Under the pieces are notes generated by a model, which worked only from the letters and a program-made list of their open reading frames with translations, made no database searches and was not told the origin of the DNA. Positions 19,105-26,876 of a stretch of DNA of 64,000 nt are shown here, one piece after another. Each line of letters begins with the position of its first letter. Position 1 is the stretch's first letter. The DNA is from Verrucomicrobiota bacterium (GTDB lineage Bacteria; Verrucomicrobiota; Verrucomicrobiia; JABWAM01). A program made the translations under genes and the position numbers. The stretch is from assembly GCA_023269615.1 (NCBI GenBank), contig JAHFSY010000003.1:23665-87664 (forward strand), in the 5' to 3' direction.

Positions 19105-19821
19105 ATGCAACGACACGAAAACAAACCCTGGTCGCCGTCCCGATTCGAGTCCCGCCTGCGGGCGGTGGGCGACCTGGGGTATCATGACAAGCATCCCTTT
19201 CACGTCTGGATGAACAGGGGGCAGCTCGATCGACGGCAGATCCAGGGGTGGGTGGCCAACCGATTTTATTACCAGACGCAGATTCCGATCAAGGACGCGA
19301 CGATACTTTCCAATTGTCCCGAGCCCGAGGTTCGGCGCGTGTGGATCCAGCGGATTCTCGATCACGACGGGTTTCGCGGCGAGGTGGGGGGGATTGAAAA
19401 ATGGCTGCGCCTTGGCGAGGCCGTTGGCTTGAAGCGCGCGGAACTGATCGAACAACGGCGATTGATTCCCGCCGTGCGTTTCGCGGTAGATGCCTACGTG
19501 AATTTTTGCCGCGCGCGGCCATGGCTCGAGGCCGTGGCGTCTTCGTTGACGGAGCTGTTCGCGCCCGCGCTGATGGCGAAACGGCTGGGGGCATTTGAAA
19601 GACATTACCGATGGGTGAACCAGGATGGGCTGCGATATTTCCGCGCGCGCCTGACGCAGGCCCCGCGCGACACGGATTATTCGTTGCAGCTTGTGATGGA
19701 ACGATGCCGCGCGCGGGAGGACCAGGAGCGGTGCGTGGACGCGTTGAAATTCAAATGCGACCTGCTCTGGGCGATGCTGGATGCCATTTACCTGGAGTAT
19801 GGGGTGCGGAAGAAGATTTAG
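19105..19821 (+). CDS. pqqC: Pyrroloquinoline-quinone synthase PqqC
   Basis: Cofactor-free oxidase that closes the ring and performs the final eight-electron oxidation to PQQ. Family blocks: LGYHDKHPFHVWMNRGQL, GWVANRFYYQTQIPIKDA, LDHDG, FAVDAYVNF and the C-terminal CDLLWAMLDAIY. Length 238, as expected. The ATG at 19105 has AGGA 8 nt upstream. A TTG at 19021 in the same frame would overlap pqqB and adds non-family residues. Confidence 0.95.
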   Translation: MQRHENKPWSPSRFESRLRAVGDLGYHDKHPFHVWMNRGQLDRRQIQGWVANRFYYQTQIPIKDATILSNCPEPEVRRVWIQRILDHDGFRGEVGGIEKWLRLGEAVGLKRAELIEQRRLIPAVRFAVDAYVNFCRARPWLEAVASSLTELFAPALMAKRLGAFERHYRWVNQDGLRYFRARLTQAPRDTDYSLQLVMERCRAREDQERCVDALKFKCDLLWAMLDAIYLEYGVRKKI

Positions 19822-19856
19822 CCACGGATGGACACGGATGAAACACGGATGAACGA
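19822..19856. repeat. ACACGGATG-type repeat between pqqC and pqqD
   Basis: CCACGGATGGACACGGATGA plus another ACACGGATGAA form a short array of near-identical words. The same family appears upstream of the ankyrin gene (about 6708-6738) and in the pseudopilin leader (32964-33041). Confidence 0.75.
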
Positions 19857-19860
19857 GGCC

Positions 19861-20145
19861 ATGAATCCCATTGCTGAAAATGCCAGACCCCGTCTTGCGT
19901 CCAAAGCGCGTTTGAAATGGGATGAGGCGAGAAAGAAGCATCTCCTGCTTTTTCCCGAGGGACTGCTCGTGCTGAACCCCACGGCCCGCGATGTCGTCGC
20001 TTTGTGCGATGGAACCATCACGTTTGCGGAGATGGTGAAGAAGCTGGGGGAACAATACAAAACGGAGACGGTACGGGCGGATATCGAGGAGCTTCTCTCA
20101 CGACTTGCCGACAAGGGGCTGGTGAAAATCAAGGATGAAGGATGA
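19861..20145 (+). CDS. pqqD: PqqD, PqqA-binding chaperone
   Basis: Small RRE-type protein that binds PqqA and delivers it to the radical SAM enzyme PqqE. Recognised by ARPRLASKARLKWDEARKKHLLLFPEG in two parts and LNPTARDVVALCDGTITFAEMVKKL. About 94 residues from the chosen ATG; ATGs at 19828 and 19849 are in frame but lie in or next to the ACACGGATG repeat. The last four codons and the stop (20131-20145) are made of the left arm of the inverted repeat, so the native C-terminus has probably been replaced. Confidence 0.93.
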   Translation: MNPIAENARPRLASKARLKWDEARKKHLLLFPEGLLVLNPTARDVVALCDGTITFAEMVKKLGEQYKTETVRADIEELLSRLADKGLVKIKDEG

Positions 20146-20162
20146 GGGATGAGGGATGAAGC
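20131..20162. repeat. Left arm of 32-bp perfect inverted repeat
   Basis: The arm starts AAGGATGAAGGATGAGGGAT and ends GAAGC. Its reverse complement occurs without mismatch at 20548-20579. It overlaps the end and stop codon of pqqD. It is built of GATGAGG-type heptamers. Confidence 0.95.
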
Positions 20163-20172
20163 TGGGAAAAAT

Positions 20173-20547
20173 ATGAGTGAAAGAATACGAACGGATTTGA
20201 AAATCAGGACCAAGGACTTCGCTCTGTGCGTGGTCCGCCTGTATTCAGCGTTGCCGAAATCGGTCGAGGCACAGGTGCTTGGCAAACAGTGTTTGCGCTC
20301 AGGAACCTCGGTTGGCGCGCACTATCACGAAGCCAGACGAGCCAAGTCTGATGCAGACTTCATCAACAAGATGGAGGGTGCGCTGCAGGAATTGGATGAG
20401 ACTGCGTACTGGCTTGAGCTGCTGGAAGATTCAAAAATCGTCTCCGCGCCGTTGCTTCAGACGCTCAAAAAAGAGACCGACGAGTTGATCTCCATTTTCG
20501 TAACCATCGTCCGAAAAGTAAAATCAAACGGCACCAGGAAGGAATAG
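20173..20547 (+). CDS. Four-helix bundle protein (23S rRNA intervening-sequence / S23 family)
   Basis: 124 residues, four amphipathic helices. The signature SGTSVGAHYHEARRAKSDADF followed by NKMEGALQELDETAYWLELL (given here as two pieces) is that of the TIGR02436/PF05635 family, first described as ORFs inside intervening sequences of 23S rRNA genes. Here it sits between pqqD and pqqE. It begins 11 nt after the left inverted-repeat arm, and its TAG stop abuts the right arm exactly. It has no role in PQQ synthesis known to me and is best read as a passenger of an IVS-like insertion. An ATG at 20149 inside the repeat arm is an alternative start. Confidence 0.9.
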   Translation: MSERIRTDLKIRTKDFALCVVRLYSALPKSVEAQVLGKQCLRSGTSVGAHYHEARRAKSDADFINKMEGALQELDETAYWLELLEDSKIVSAPLLQTLKKETDELISIFVTIVRKVKSNGTRKE

Positions 20548-20579
20548 GCTTCATCCCTCATCCCTCATCCTTCATCCTT
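20548..20579. repeat. Right arm of 32-bp perfect inverted repeat
   Basis: Starts GCTTCATCCCTCATCCCTCA directly after the stop codon of the four-helix-bundle gene. It is the exact reverse complement of 20131-20162. Confidence 0.95.
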
Positions 20580-20587
20580 TTCCCCCG

Positions 20588-21715
20588 GTGCCCCCTTCAT
20601 CCCTCATCCCTCATCCTTCATCCTTCAAAGAGCGTCCTTACGCGCTTCTCTGCGAGCTGACGTATCGCTGTCCGCTTCAATGTCCTTATTGCAGCAACCC
20701 GGTGGATTTCGCGCGTCATCGTGATGAATTGCGGACGGAGGAATGGGAGCGGGTTTTGTCGGAGGGGGCGGCACTCGGCGTGGTGCAGGTCCATTTTTCC
20801 GGAGGGGAGCCTTTGCTCCTTCCAGATCTGCCTCGGATCGTTCGGCGCGCGCGCGACCTTGGGCTCTATTCGAATCTGAGCACGGGCGGCACGTTGCTGA
20901 CGGAAAAAATGGCGAAGACACTGCGCGAGGCGGGGCTCGACAGCCTGCAGGTGAGCGTCCAGGACTCGGATGCGGAAAATTCAGATCGCATGGCCGGCGG
21001 GGCACCATCGTTCGAGAAAAAAATGAACGCGGCACGGTTCGCAAGGGAGGCCGGTTTTGCGCTGACGATCAACGTGGTGTTGCATCGTCAGAACCTGGAC
21101 CGGATCGAGGCGATCATTGCGATGGCGGAGAAGCTTGGCGCGGAGCGGCTCGAGCTGGCGAACACGCAGTACAACGGATGGGCGTTGAAAAATCGTTCCA
21201 CGCTTCTGCCGTCGCGAGCGCAGGTTGAGCGCGCGTCGTCTGTGGCCGGGCTGGCGCGTGAACGGCTCAAGGGGAAGATGGAAATCCTGTATGTGATTCC
21301 GGATTACTTCGAACAATTCCCCAAGGCGTGCATGCAGGGGTGGGGGCGCGTCTTCATGACCGTCACTGCCGATGGCTCCGTTCTCCCGTGCCAGACCGCG
21401 AGGGAGATCCGCGGCCTGACCTTCGAAAACGTAAGGACGCGTTCATTGGAGGAGATCTGGTTTCGGTCCGAGACATTTTGTAAATTTCGGGGAACCGACT
21501 GGCTGCCCGAGCCATGCCGGAGCTGTGAGCGCAAGGAGATGGATTTCGGTGGTTGCCGATGCCAGGCCTTTCTGGTGACGGGCGATGCGACAGTGACCGA
21601 CCCCGTCTGTTCCCGCTCACCCCAACGCGGTTTGATTGAAAAGGCGCTGGAAGAGGCAGTTCCGGGAGGCGTGCTGATTTACCGGAATGCGAACGAATCG
21701 TTGAGACTGGGCTGA
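20588..21715 (+). CDS. pqqE: PqqE, radical SAM PqqA cross-linking enzyme
   Basis: Forms the Glu-Tyr carbon-carbon bond in PqqA. Radical SAM cysteines C28-x3-C32-x2-C35 in CELTYRCPLQCPYC; HFSGGEPLLLPDL; a SPASM C-terminus with GSVLPCQTA, CRSCERKEMDFGGCRCQAF and DPVCSRSPQR. Length 375. The only start before the core is a GTG at 20588, which lies at the edge of the heptamer repeat and has no clear ribosome-binding site. Residues 3-12 are repeat-encoded, so the native start was probably displaced by the insertion. Confidence 0.95.
   Translation: MPPSSLIPHPSSFKERPYALLCELTYRCPLQCPYCSNPVDFARHRDELRTEEWERVLSEGAALGVVQVHFSGGEPLLLPDLPRIVRRARDLGLYSNLSTGGTLLTEKMAKTLREAGLDSLQVSVQDSDAENSDRMAGGAPSFEKKMNAARFAREAGFALTINVVLHRQNLDRIEAIIAMAEKLGAERLELANTQYNGWALKNRSTLLPSRAQVERASSVAGLARERLKGKMEILYVIPDYFEQFPKACMQGWGRVFMTVTADGSVLPCQTAREIRGLTFENVRTRSLEEIWFRSETFCKFRGTDWLPEPCRSCERKEMDFGGCRCQAFLVTGDATVTDPVCSRSPQRGLIEKALEEAVPGGVLIYRNANESLRLG
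20595..20626. repeat. Second, direct copy of the right arm inside pqqE start
   Basis: CTTCATCCCTCATCCCTCAT and following CCTTCATCC repeats the right arm 47 bp downstream. It is translated as PSSLIPHPSS, residues 3-12 of PqqE. Confidence 0.9.
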
Positions 21716-21726
21716 CAGTGCGCGCC

Positions 21727-22590
21727 CTATTTTGACGCGGGTTTTCCGTTGAGGGTTTTCAAGTAGGCCATGATGTCGTGGAGCTCTTTTTTTGAGAGGA
21801 GCTTTTCAAGGCCCTCCACCATCACGGAGTTTTTGTTGGTGCTGACGCTGGCGATGTCTGATTTTTCCAGCGAGACGAGTTCATCCTCGGTGGAGATCAA
21901 TTGCATGGTGAAGTTGTCCTCGTTCTTTTTGTAGCCGATGGTTTCCGTGCCATTCTTCGTGGTGACGGTGAATTGCAGGTAGCCATCGACGATGTCGGCG
22001 CTGGGCTTGACGATGGATTCAAGGATGTAATCGGGCGTGCGCTTGGCCCCGATGCGGGAAAGGTCGGGACCGATTCTTCCACCTTCACCGAGGACCATGT
22101 GACAGCGATAACATTGGGCCTGGCCTTTTGCGTCGGAGAAGAGGGCCTTGCCATGAGCGGCGTCACCATCCTCGAATGGTTTCCAGGCGGATTCGCCGCC
22201 TGCTGCGGCGATGCTCCGGATGTAGGCGATGAGCTTCCAGATTTCCTCGGGTTTCAGGCCCACCTCGAAATTTCTCATTTCGGTGCCGGAGACCCCCTTG
22301 TTGATCGTGAGAAAAACCTCCTCGTCAGCGCCACCGTGAATCCAGAGATCATCGGTCAGGTCCGGGCATTTTCCTCCGTGTCCCGAGCCCCCGTGGCAAC
22401 CGCTGCAGTAAGAGCGATACATGTTTTGCCCCTCTTGGATGGCTTCGGGTTTGCCCTGGAATGGATTGGCAGATTTGTTGGGCGCAGCGGTGGCCTTGGA
22501 TGGAGGCGTGGTGTTGCGCGAGCAGCTTGTGGCGGTGATGAGGAACAGGGCGAAGAGAACGGCGGATCCAATTTTTAAAAAAACTTTCAT
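21727..22590 (-). CDS. Dihaem c-type cytochrome lipoprotein
   Basis: From the ATG at 22590: a lipoprotein signal (LITATSC, Cys23), then two cytochrome c domains, CSGCH at 62-66 and CYRCH at 160-164. MVEGLEKLLSKKELHDIMAYLKTL closes the protein. 287 residues. It is the last gene of a minus-strand set behind the PQQ alcohol dehydrogenase and two MoxJ-like proteins, and is the likely electron acceptor of the dehydrogenase (the XoxG/MxaG role), although a dihaem lipoprotein differs from the usual monohaem XoxG. An upstream extension of the frame to 22785 overlaps the next gene and is rejected. Confidence 0.88.
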   Translation of the reverse strand: MKVFLKIGSAVLFALFLITATSCSRNTTPPSKATAAPNKSANPFQGKPEAIQEGQNMYRSYCSGCHGGSGHGGKCPDLTDDLWIHGGADEEVFLTINKGVSGTEMRNFEVGLKPEEIWKLIAYIRSIAAAGGESAWKPFEDGDAAHGKALFSDAKGQAQCYRCHMVLGEGGRIGPDLSRIGAKRTPDYILESIVKPSADIVDGYLQFTVTTKNGTETIGYKKNEDNFTMQLISTEDELVSLEKSDIASVSTNKNSVMVEGLEKLLSKKELHDIMAYLKTLNGKPASK

Positions 22591-22603
22591 GCCAGCGTCG
22601 GGT

Positions 22604-23377
22604 TTAATTGAAGGGAGGATAAAATGGGGCGCCGTATTTTGCGAGGATCGGCTCGACCTCATGATTTTCGAGCATTTCCTGGATTGCCTTGTTGAGGGCG
22701 GCCTTGAGTTCCTTGTCCTCCTTGCGGACGGCGATCGCGGTGTTCCAATGGTCCTGGGGAGCGGGATCCTTGAGCAAATCAACATTCCATTTTGGATGGG
22801 TCTTCAAGAGCCAGCCGGCTTGCAGCGCGCCCACGTAACCCACGGCGACTTCGCCCTTGTCCACCGCGACGAGGATCGCCTCCTGGCTGGGATATTCCTT
22901 CGCGACGTGGCCCTTCAATTTTTCCGCGACCACGCCCGCCTCGATTCCAACCGTCATGCCCTTGAGGTCGGCGAAATTGTGAATTCCCTTCTCACCCCGT
23001 CGCACGGCAAGGATGAAACCAGTCCCGTAGTAAGGCTGGGTATAATCAATGCCCCTGACCTTGACGTCGAGAGATCCGGGTGGGACGTCCATGAGGCCGT
23101 CGCAATATTTCTTCATGAGTTTGGAACCAAAGGAAAAATGCTGGGTGTGCGCCCAGAACGGCTTGAGTTCCACGCCGAGGTGTTCCGCGATTTTTCGTGC
23201 GATCTCGATGTCAATGCCGGGAGGATTGCCGTCGATGCTGGAGAACGGGGGGTCATTGGGGTCGAGGGCCAGGAGCAGCGCGCTGCGTTGCCTGACCTGG
23301 TCGAGCGTGGTGTACTGGGCGAACGCGGCGGAGGAGATGAGACTGAGAATGATGAGAGAGGCGGGAAATGATTTCAT
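22604..23377 (-). CDS. MoxJ/XoxJ-like periplasmic binding protein, copy 2
   Basis: 257 residues: signal peptide (FPASLIILSLISSAAFAQ) and a type II periplasmic binding fold of the SBP family 3 shape: LLLALDPNDPPFSS, GIDIEIARKIAEHLGVELK, DYTQPYYGTGFILAVRRGEKG, DLKGMTVGIEAGVVAEKL. The sub-type is that found beside methanol/alcohol quinoproteins (quinoprotein dehydrogenase-associated binding protein). These accompany XoxF and are thought to help its maturation rather than act in an ABC importer; no ABC permease or ATPase is here. It overlaps the upstream paralogue by ATGA. Confidence 0.85.
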   Translation of the reverse strand: MKSFPASLIILSLISSAAFAQYTTLDQVRQRSALLLALDPNDPPFSSIDGNPPGIDIEIARKIAEHLGVELKPFWAHTQHFSFGSKLMKKYCDGLMDVPPGSLDVKVRGIDYTQPYYGTGFILAVRRGEKGIHNFADLKGMTVGIEAGVVAEKLKGHVAKEYPSQEAILVAVDKGEVAVGYVGALQAGWLLKTHPKWNVDLLKDPAPQDHWNTAIAVRKEDKELKAALNKAIQEMLENHEVEPILAKYGAPFYPPFN

Positions 23378-24201
23378 TCAAATGGGGGGAAATAGGGTGC
23401 GCCGTATTGGACGATGAATTTTTTTGCCTGCCCGCTTTGGACCAATTCCTGAAAGGCCTTGTCGAGAAAATCCTTGAGATCCCCGTCCTCCTTGCGCACC
23501 GCAGCGCCGATGTTCCACCGGAAACCCGCCTCTGGAACATACCCTTCCACGAGTTTGAAGCGGAGCTTTGGATTGCCTTGAAGCATGAATCCCACGTTGG
23601 GGGCCCACATGAACCCCGCCTCAATCTCGCCGCGTTCCAGTCCCGTAAAGATGGCTTCCTGCCTTGGATAGAGCCTGCGCGTGTGGCCCTTGAGGTTCAG
23701 GTTGTAATCGGCGACCGAGCCCGCCTCGGCGCCAATTTTTTTGCCCTTCAGCTCCGCCAATTTTTTCGCGCGCGGGCCGTCCTCGTTGACGACGAGCACA
23801 TAGCCGGTGCTGTAGTAGGGTTTGGTGAAGAGGACTTTCCTGCCGACGTTGCCCACATCATCGCCCGCGGTGTTCACTTCGATCGCCGAGCCGAGCGCGC
23901 AATCGCATTCCTCCTCAATGAGATCGCCCAACGGCGTATTGCGAATCGTGTCCACCCAATGGAATTTCACCTCGACCCCCAGCTTTTTTGCGAGTTCCTT
24001 GGAAATCTCGACGTCGAATCCTGGCGGCGTCTTTTGGGAATGCGAGTAAGGGAGGTTGTCAGGGTCGAGGGCGACGACGAGCACCCCCGCCTTGCGAATG
24101 CGCGCGAGGGCGGACTCCTTGGCGGCCCAGGCAGATGGCGCTTGGAATGTCAGGCATTGGACAAGCAGGCACAAGCCTGCCAGCCAACGTGCGTAACGCA
24201 T
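23374..24201 (-). CDS. MoxJ/XoxJ-like periplasmic binding protein, copy 1
   Basis: From ATG 24201: signal peptide (WLAGLCLLVQCLTFQAPSAWA), then VLVVALDPDNLPYSHS, GFDVEISKELAKKLGVEVKF, LFTKPYYSTGYVLVVNEDG, KIGAEAGSVADYNLNLKGH and the C-terminal QYGAPYFPPFE. Copy 2 ends KYGAPFYPPFN, so the two are paralogues. 275 residues. Its start lies 47 bp after the PQQ dehydrogenase, and its stop overlaps the start of copy 2 (ATGA), so the two are translationally coupled. Confidence 0.87.
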   Translation of the reverse strand: MRYARWLAGLCLLVQCLTFQAPSAWAAKESALARIRKAGVLVVALDPDNLPYSHSQKTPPGFDVEISKELAKKLGVEVKFHWVDTIRNTPLGDLIEEECDCALGSAIEVNTAGDDVGNVGRKVLFTKPYYSTGYVLVVNEDGPRAKKLAELKGKKIGAEAGSVADYNLNLKGHTRRLYPRQEAIFTGLERGEIEAGFMWAPNVGFMLQGNPKLRFKLVEGYVPEAGFRWNIGAAVRKEDGDLKDFLDKAFQELVQSGQAKKFIVQYGAPYFPPFE

Positions 24202-24247
24202 GGGTGTTGGGAAGAAGTGAGCGTGGCGAACACAATCTTCCGCATTC

Positions 24248-25930
24248 TTACTTGGATGCCGTCTCGTCAAACAAACCGAAGACGTACATCGTATCGCCCT
24301 TACGCGAATTTTTCAGCCAGGGAGCGCCGTCACCGGCGAAGCCGGCGGTCCAGCCACCCCAACCCGAAGCGATGGCAATATACTGTTTGCCGCCGATTTT
24401 GTATGTGATGGGAGGCGCATGAATGCCGGAGCCGGTCTGGAATTTCCAGAGAACGTTTCCATCCTTTGCATTGAATGCGATGAGATTGCCTTCGGCGTCA
24501 CCTGTGAAGACCAGGTTGCCCGCCGTTGCGAGAACCCCGGCCACCATGGGTGATTTGGCTGGGAAATCCCATTTCTTGTCGCCCGTGCGAACGTCAATCG
24601 CGCGCAACGCACCTTTCGCCTGGTCCTTGATGAGGTTCAGGGCGCTTCCCCAATAGGCGATGCCTTTTTTATAGAAGATCTCGTGCGAGGTGAATGTCGC
24701 GCCGTTCTCGATCACGGGGACGTACGCAAGATGGGTCTTGGGGCTGTAAGCCATCGGCACCCATTCCTTGCCGCCTGCTGCGCCAGGAAATGCGGGGACG
24801 CCTTCCTTGGTTGGCATGGCCTTGGGGTCAACGCTGACCGTGCCGTCGTCATTCACCTTGCCCCAGGTGACCTTGCAGAAGGGCTTGGCGTAAAGGAATT
24901 TTCCGTTGGTGCGGTCCAGTGCGTAGAAATAACCGTTGCGATGTGCCTGGACCATCGCCTTGACTTTCTTGCCCTTGATTTCTTCATCAATGAGAATCTG
25001 CTCATTCACGCCGTCGTAGTCCCAGATGTCATGCGGGCTGGTCTGATAGTACCAGTTCAACTTGCCCGTGTCGGGATTCAGCGAAATGGTGCAGACGGTG
25101 TAAAGATTGCTGCCCTTGCGCACATCGCCGTTGAAATCGGGGCCAGGATTGCCGATGCCCCAATAAAGCTGGTTGAGTTCCGGATCATAGGAACCCGTGA
25201 CCCACGCCGATCCTCCTCCGTTCATCCATGAATCCCCCTCCCATGTCTCCGAGCCGGGTTCGCCCTTGGCAGGAACCGTATAGAAGCGCCATGCGAGATC
25301 GCCGGACTTCGCGTCGTAGGCATCAATATAACCACGAATGCCATATTCGGCGCCCGAGATTCCGACGATGACCTTGTCCTTGACGATCAGAGGAGCCACG
25401 GTGGCGCTGTAGGCGGCCTGATAATCACCAAGTTTCTTTTCCCAGATCAGATCGCCTTTTTTTGCATCGAGGCAGACGAGATACGCGTCGAGCGTGGTCA
25501 TGTACAGCCGGTCGCCGAGGATCGCGAAACCGCGGTTGACGGCATCGCAGCAGAGAGCAAGGCCGTCCGGCAGCTTGCGGTCGTAGCGCCAGAGTTGGGC
25601 GCCAGTCTTGGCGTCCACGGCGAACGCGTGGTTCCACGGGGTGGTGATATACATGATGCCGCCGGAGACGAGGGGTGTGCATTCAAAACCGTCGAGCACG
25701 CCCGTCTGGAACGTCCACATGGGGACGAGTTTTTTTACGTTGGAATCATTGACCTGGTTGAGCTCGCTGAACCGCGTGCTGCGATAATCGCGGCCGTACA
25801 TCACCCAGTCGTCCGAGCTTTTTCCGGCGTTCACCAGGCTGTCGCCGGTCACCTGGGCCGAAACCATCGGCACGGAGGCCAGGGCGAGAAACGCGGCCGA
25901 TGCTGCAACTGACATCATTCTATTTTTCAT
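24248..25930 (-). CDS. PQQ-dependent alcohol dehydrogenase with lanthanide-type Asp-x-Asp motif
   Basis: Periplasmic eight-bladed quinoprotein of 560 residues with signal peptide (VAASAAFLALASVPMVSAQ). Adjacent cysteines C127-C128 (LALCCDAV) form the vicinal disulfide of methanol/ethanol dehydrogenases. Metal and catalytic residues by alignment: Glu195 (SGAEYGIRGY), Asn261 (GIGNPGPD), catalytic Asp304 and the extra Asp306 in DIWDYDGVN. The second Asp is the hallmark of lanthanide-dependent XoxF/ExaF/PedH enzymes, whereas Ca-type MxaF has Ala there. The ATG at 25930 is preceded by AAGGAA. It heads the set dehydrogenase - MoxJ - MoxJ - cytochrome and faces pqqABCDE. Methanol versus ethanol preference cannot be read from the sequence. 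Confidence 0.93.
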   Translation of the reverse strand: MKNRMMSVAASAAFLALASVPMVSAQVTGDSLVNAGKSSDDWVMYGRDYRSTRFSELNQVNDSNVKKLVPMWTFQTGVLDGFECTPLVSGGIMYITTPWNHAFAVDAKTGAQLWRYDRKLPDGLALCCDAVNRGFAILGDRLYMTTLDAYLVCLDAKKGDLIWEKKLGDYQAAYSATVAPLIVKDKVIVGISGAEYGIRGYIDAYDAKSGDLAWRFYTVPAKGEPGSETWEGDSWMNGGGSAWVTGSYDPELNQLYWGIGNPGPDFNGDVRKGSNLYTVCTISLNPDTGKLNWYYQTSPHDIWDYDGVNEQILIDEEIKGKKVKAMVQAHRNGYFYALDRTNGKFLYAKPFCKVTWGKVNDDGTVSVDPKAMPTKEGVPAFPGAAGGKEWVPMAYSPKTHLAYVPVIENGATFTSHEIFYKKGIAYWGSALNLIKDQAKGALRAIDVRTGDKKWDFPAKSPMVAGVLATAGNLVFTGDAEGNLIAFNAKDGNVLWKFQTGSGIHAPPITYKIGGKQYIAIASGWGGWTAGFAGDGAPWLKNSRKGDTMYVFGLFDETASK

Positions 25931-25955
25931 TGGGATTCCTTTTAAGTCGGTTTGA

Positions 25956-25983
25956 CAAAGGCGCGAAAACAATCACGCCTTTG
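25956..25983 (-). promoter_or_regulatory. Hairpin in the leader of the PQQ alcohol dehydrogenase
   Basis: CAAAGGCG (25956-25963) and CGCCTTTG (25976-25983) are perfect complements with a 12-nt loop, placed 26-53 nt before the start codon and just before the AAGGAA ribosome-binding site. It could be an operator or an mRNA hairpin. No known riboswitch is matched. Confidence 0.45.
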
Positions 25984-26123
25984 AAGGGGAAAGTGGATGG
26001 GTGAGGCCAGCCAAAACGGTGGGTGGCGGAGTGAGTGAAGGGTTCATCAGCGCCCCGCAGACTGCCACACGGGCAAAATTAAAGGCAACCCTTTTTTATG
26101 GTTCTTTTCGTTTTATCAGCTGA

Positions 26124-26876
26124 TCACAACCCCAGAAAACCCGCCAGGATCTCGCCGATCAGCACCGCCACCTCGGTGATGTAAAGCAAACCGGTGCCGG
26201 CCTGGTTGGATCCCGTCCGGGCACAGCGCCAGGCCATGAAACCAAACACCCCGGGCAACAACAGCCCCCACAGGATCCGCATTCCAAAAAAAAGCCCGTC
26301 CGATGTCGGCGGCGGCAGTTTCCCTCCGTTCGCATGACCTCCCATGATCCACAAACACGCGGCACCCAGCACGAGCGCGCGGAGCGCCACCATCGCCAGC
26401 AATTGCGAGGTGGCGCGCTGGAAATGACTGAATGAAAGCCCGCGCATGATAAGATACCAGTGCCCCAGGATCATCGCACCGTTCGACCACCCGAAGAGGA
26501 GCGCGCCTGCTGCGACATTTGCCAGCGCCAGCACGCGCGAGCCCGTCCGCGGTTCCGACATCCAGATCTGTCCCGCGAGAAAGATGGCTGCCAGCACTCC
26601 AGCGAGAGCCAGCAAAGCTTTGCCCCACTTCCACCGCTCTGCGGAGAAATGGCCGGCAGCCAGCACGGCGAAAACGGCGGATGGAAAATAATACGACATG
26701 TAAAAATGGCTTCCCGACGACGCAATCGACATGAGCAGGAACGCGGCCGCGGCCAGGTACGACTGGAAGTTGAAAAAACTCGCGCGAATCTCGCCAGTCC
26801 GTTGCATGCAGACAAAGAGGATGGTCCCCATCCCGAGTTCGCCCATCACCACGGCCAGCACGGAAATCAATTTCAT
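26124..26876 (-). CDS. Seven-helix membrane protein of unknown function
   Basis: 250 residues with about seven hydrophobic segments (VLAVVMGELGMGTILFVCM, YLAAAAFLLMSIASSG, FPSAVFAVLAAGHF, ALLALAGVLAAIFLAGQIW, LALANVAAGALLFGWSNGAM, LLAMVALRALVLGAACLWI, and ILWGLLLPGVFGFMAW) and GHWYLIMRGLSFSHF between helices. I do not recognise the family. Its ATG overlaps the stop of the DUF309 gene by 4 nt, so the two are coupled. The frame used here gives a clean membrane topology; the overlapping longer frame does not. Confidence 0.7.
   Translation of the reverse strand: MKLISVLAVVMGELGMGTILFVCMQRTGEIRASFFNFQSYLAAAAFLLMSIASSGSHFYMSYYFPSAVFAVLAAGHFSAERWKWGKALLALAGVLAAIFLAGQIWMSEPRTGSRVLALANVAAGALLFGWSNGAMILGHWYLIMRGLSFSHFQRATSQLLAMVALRALVLGAACLWIMGGHANGGKLPPPTSDGLFFGMRILWGLLLPGVFGFMAWRCARTGSNQAGTGLLYITEVAVLIGEILAGFLGL

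Noticed and set aside
18234..20626. Short regular repeats considered as a CRISPR array
   Set aside because: Units are 7 nt and directly tandem with no spacers, and there is no cas gene; they are heptamer arrays.
21727..22590. Cytochrome frame extended upstream to 22785
   Set aside because: The extra 65 residues are Arg/Ser/Pro-rich, overlap the binding protein gene and precede a proper lipoprotein signal.
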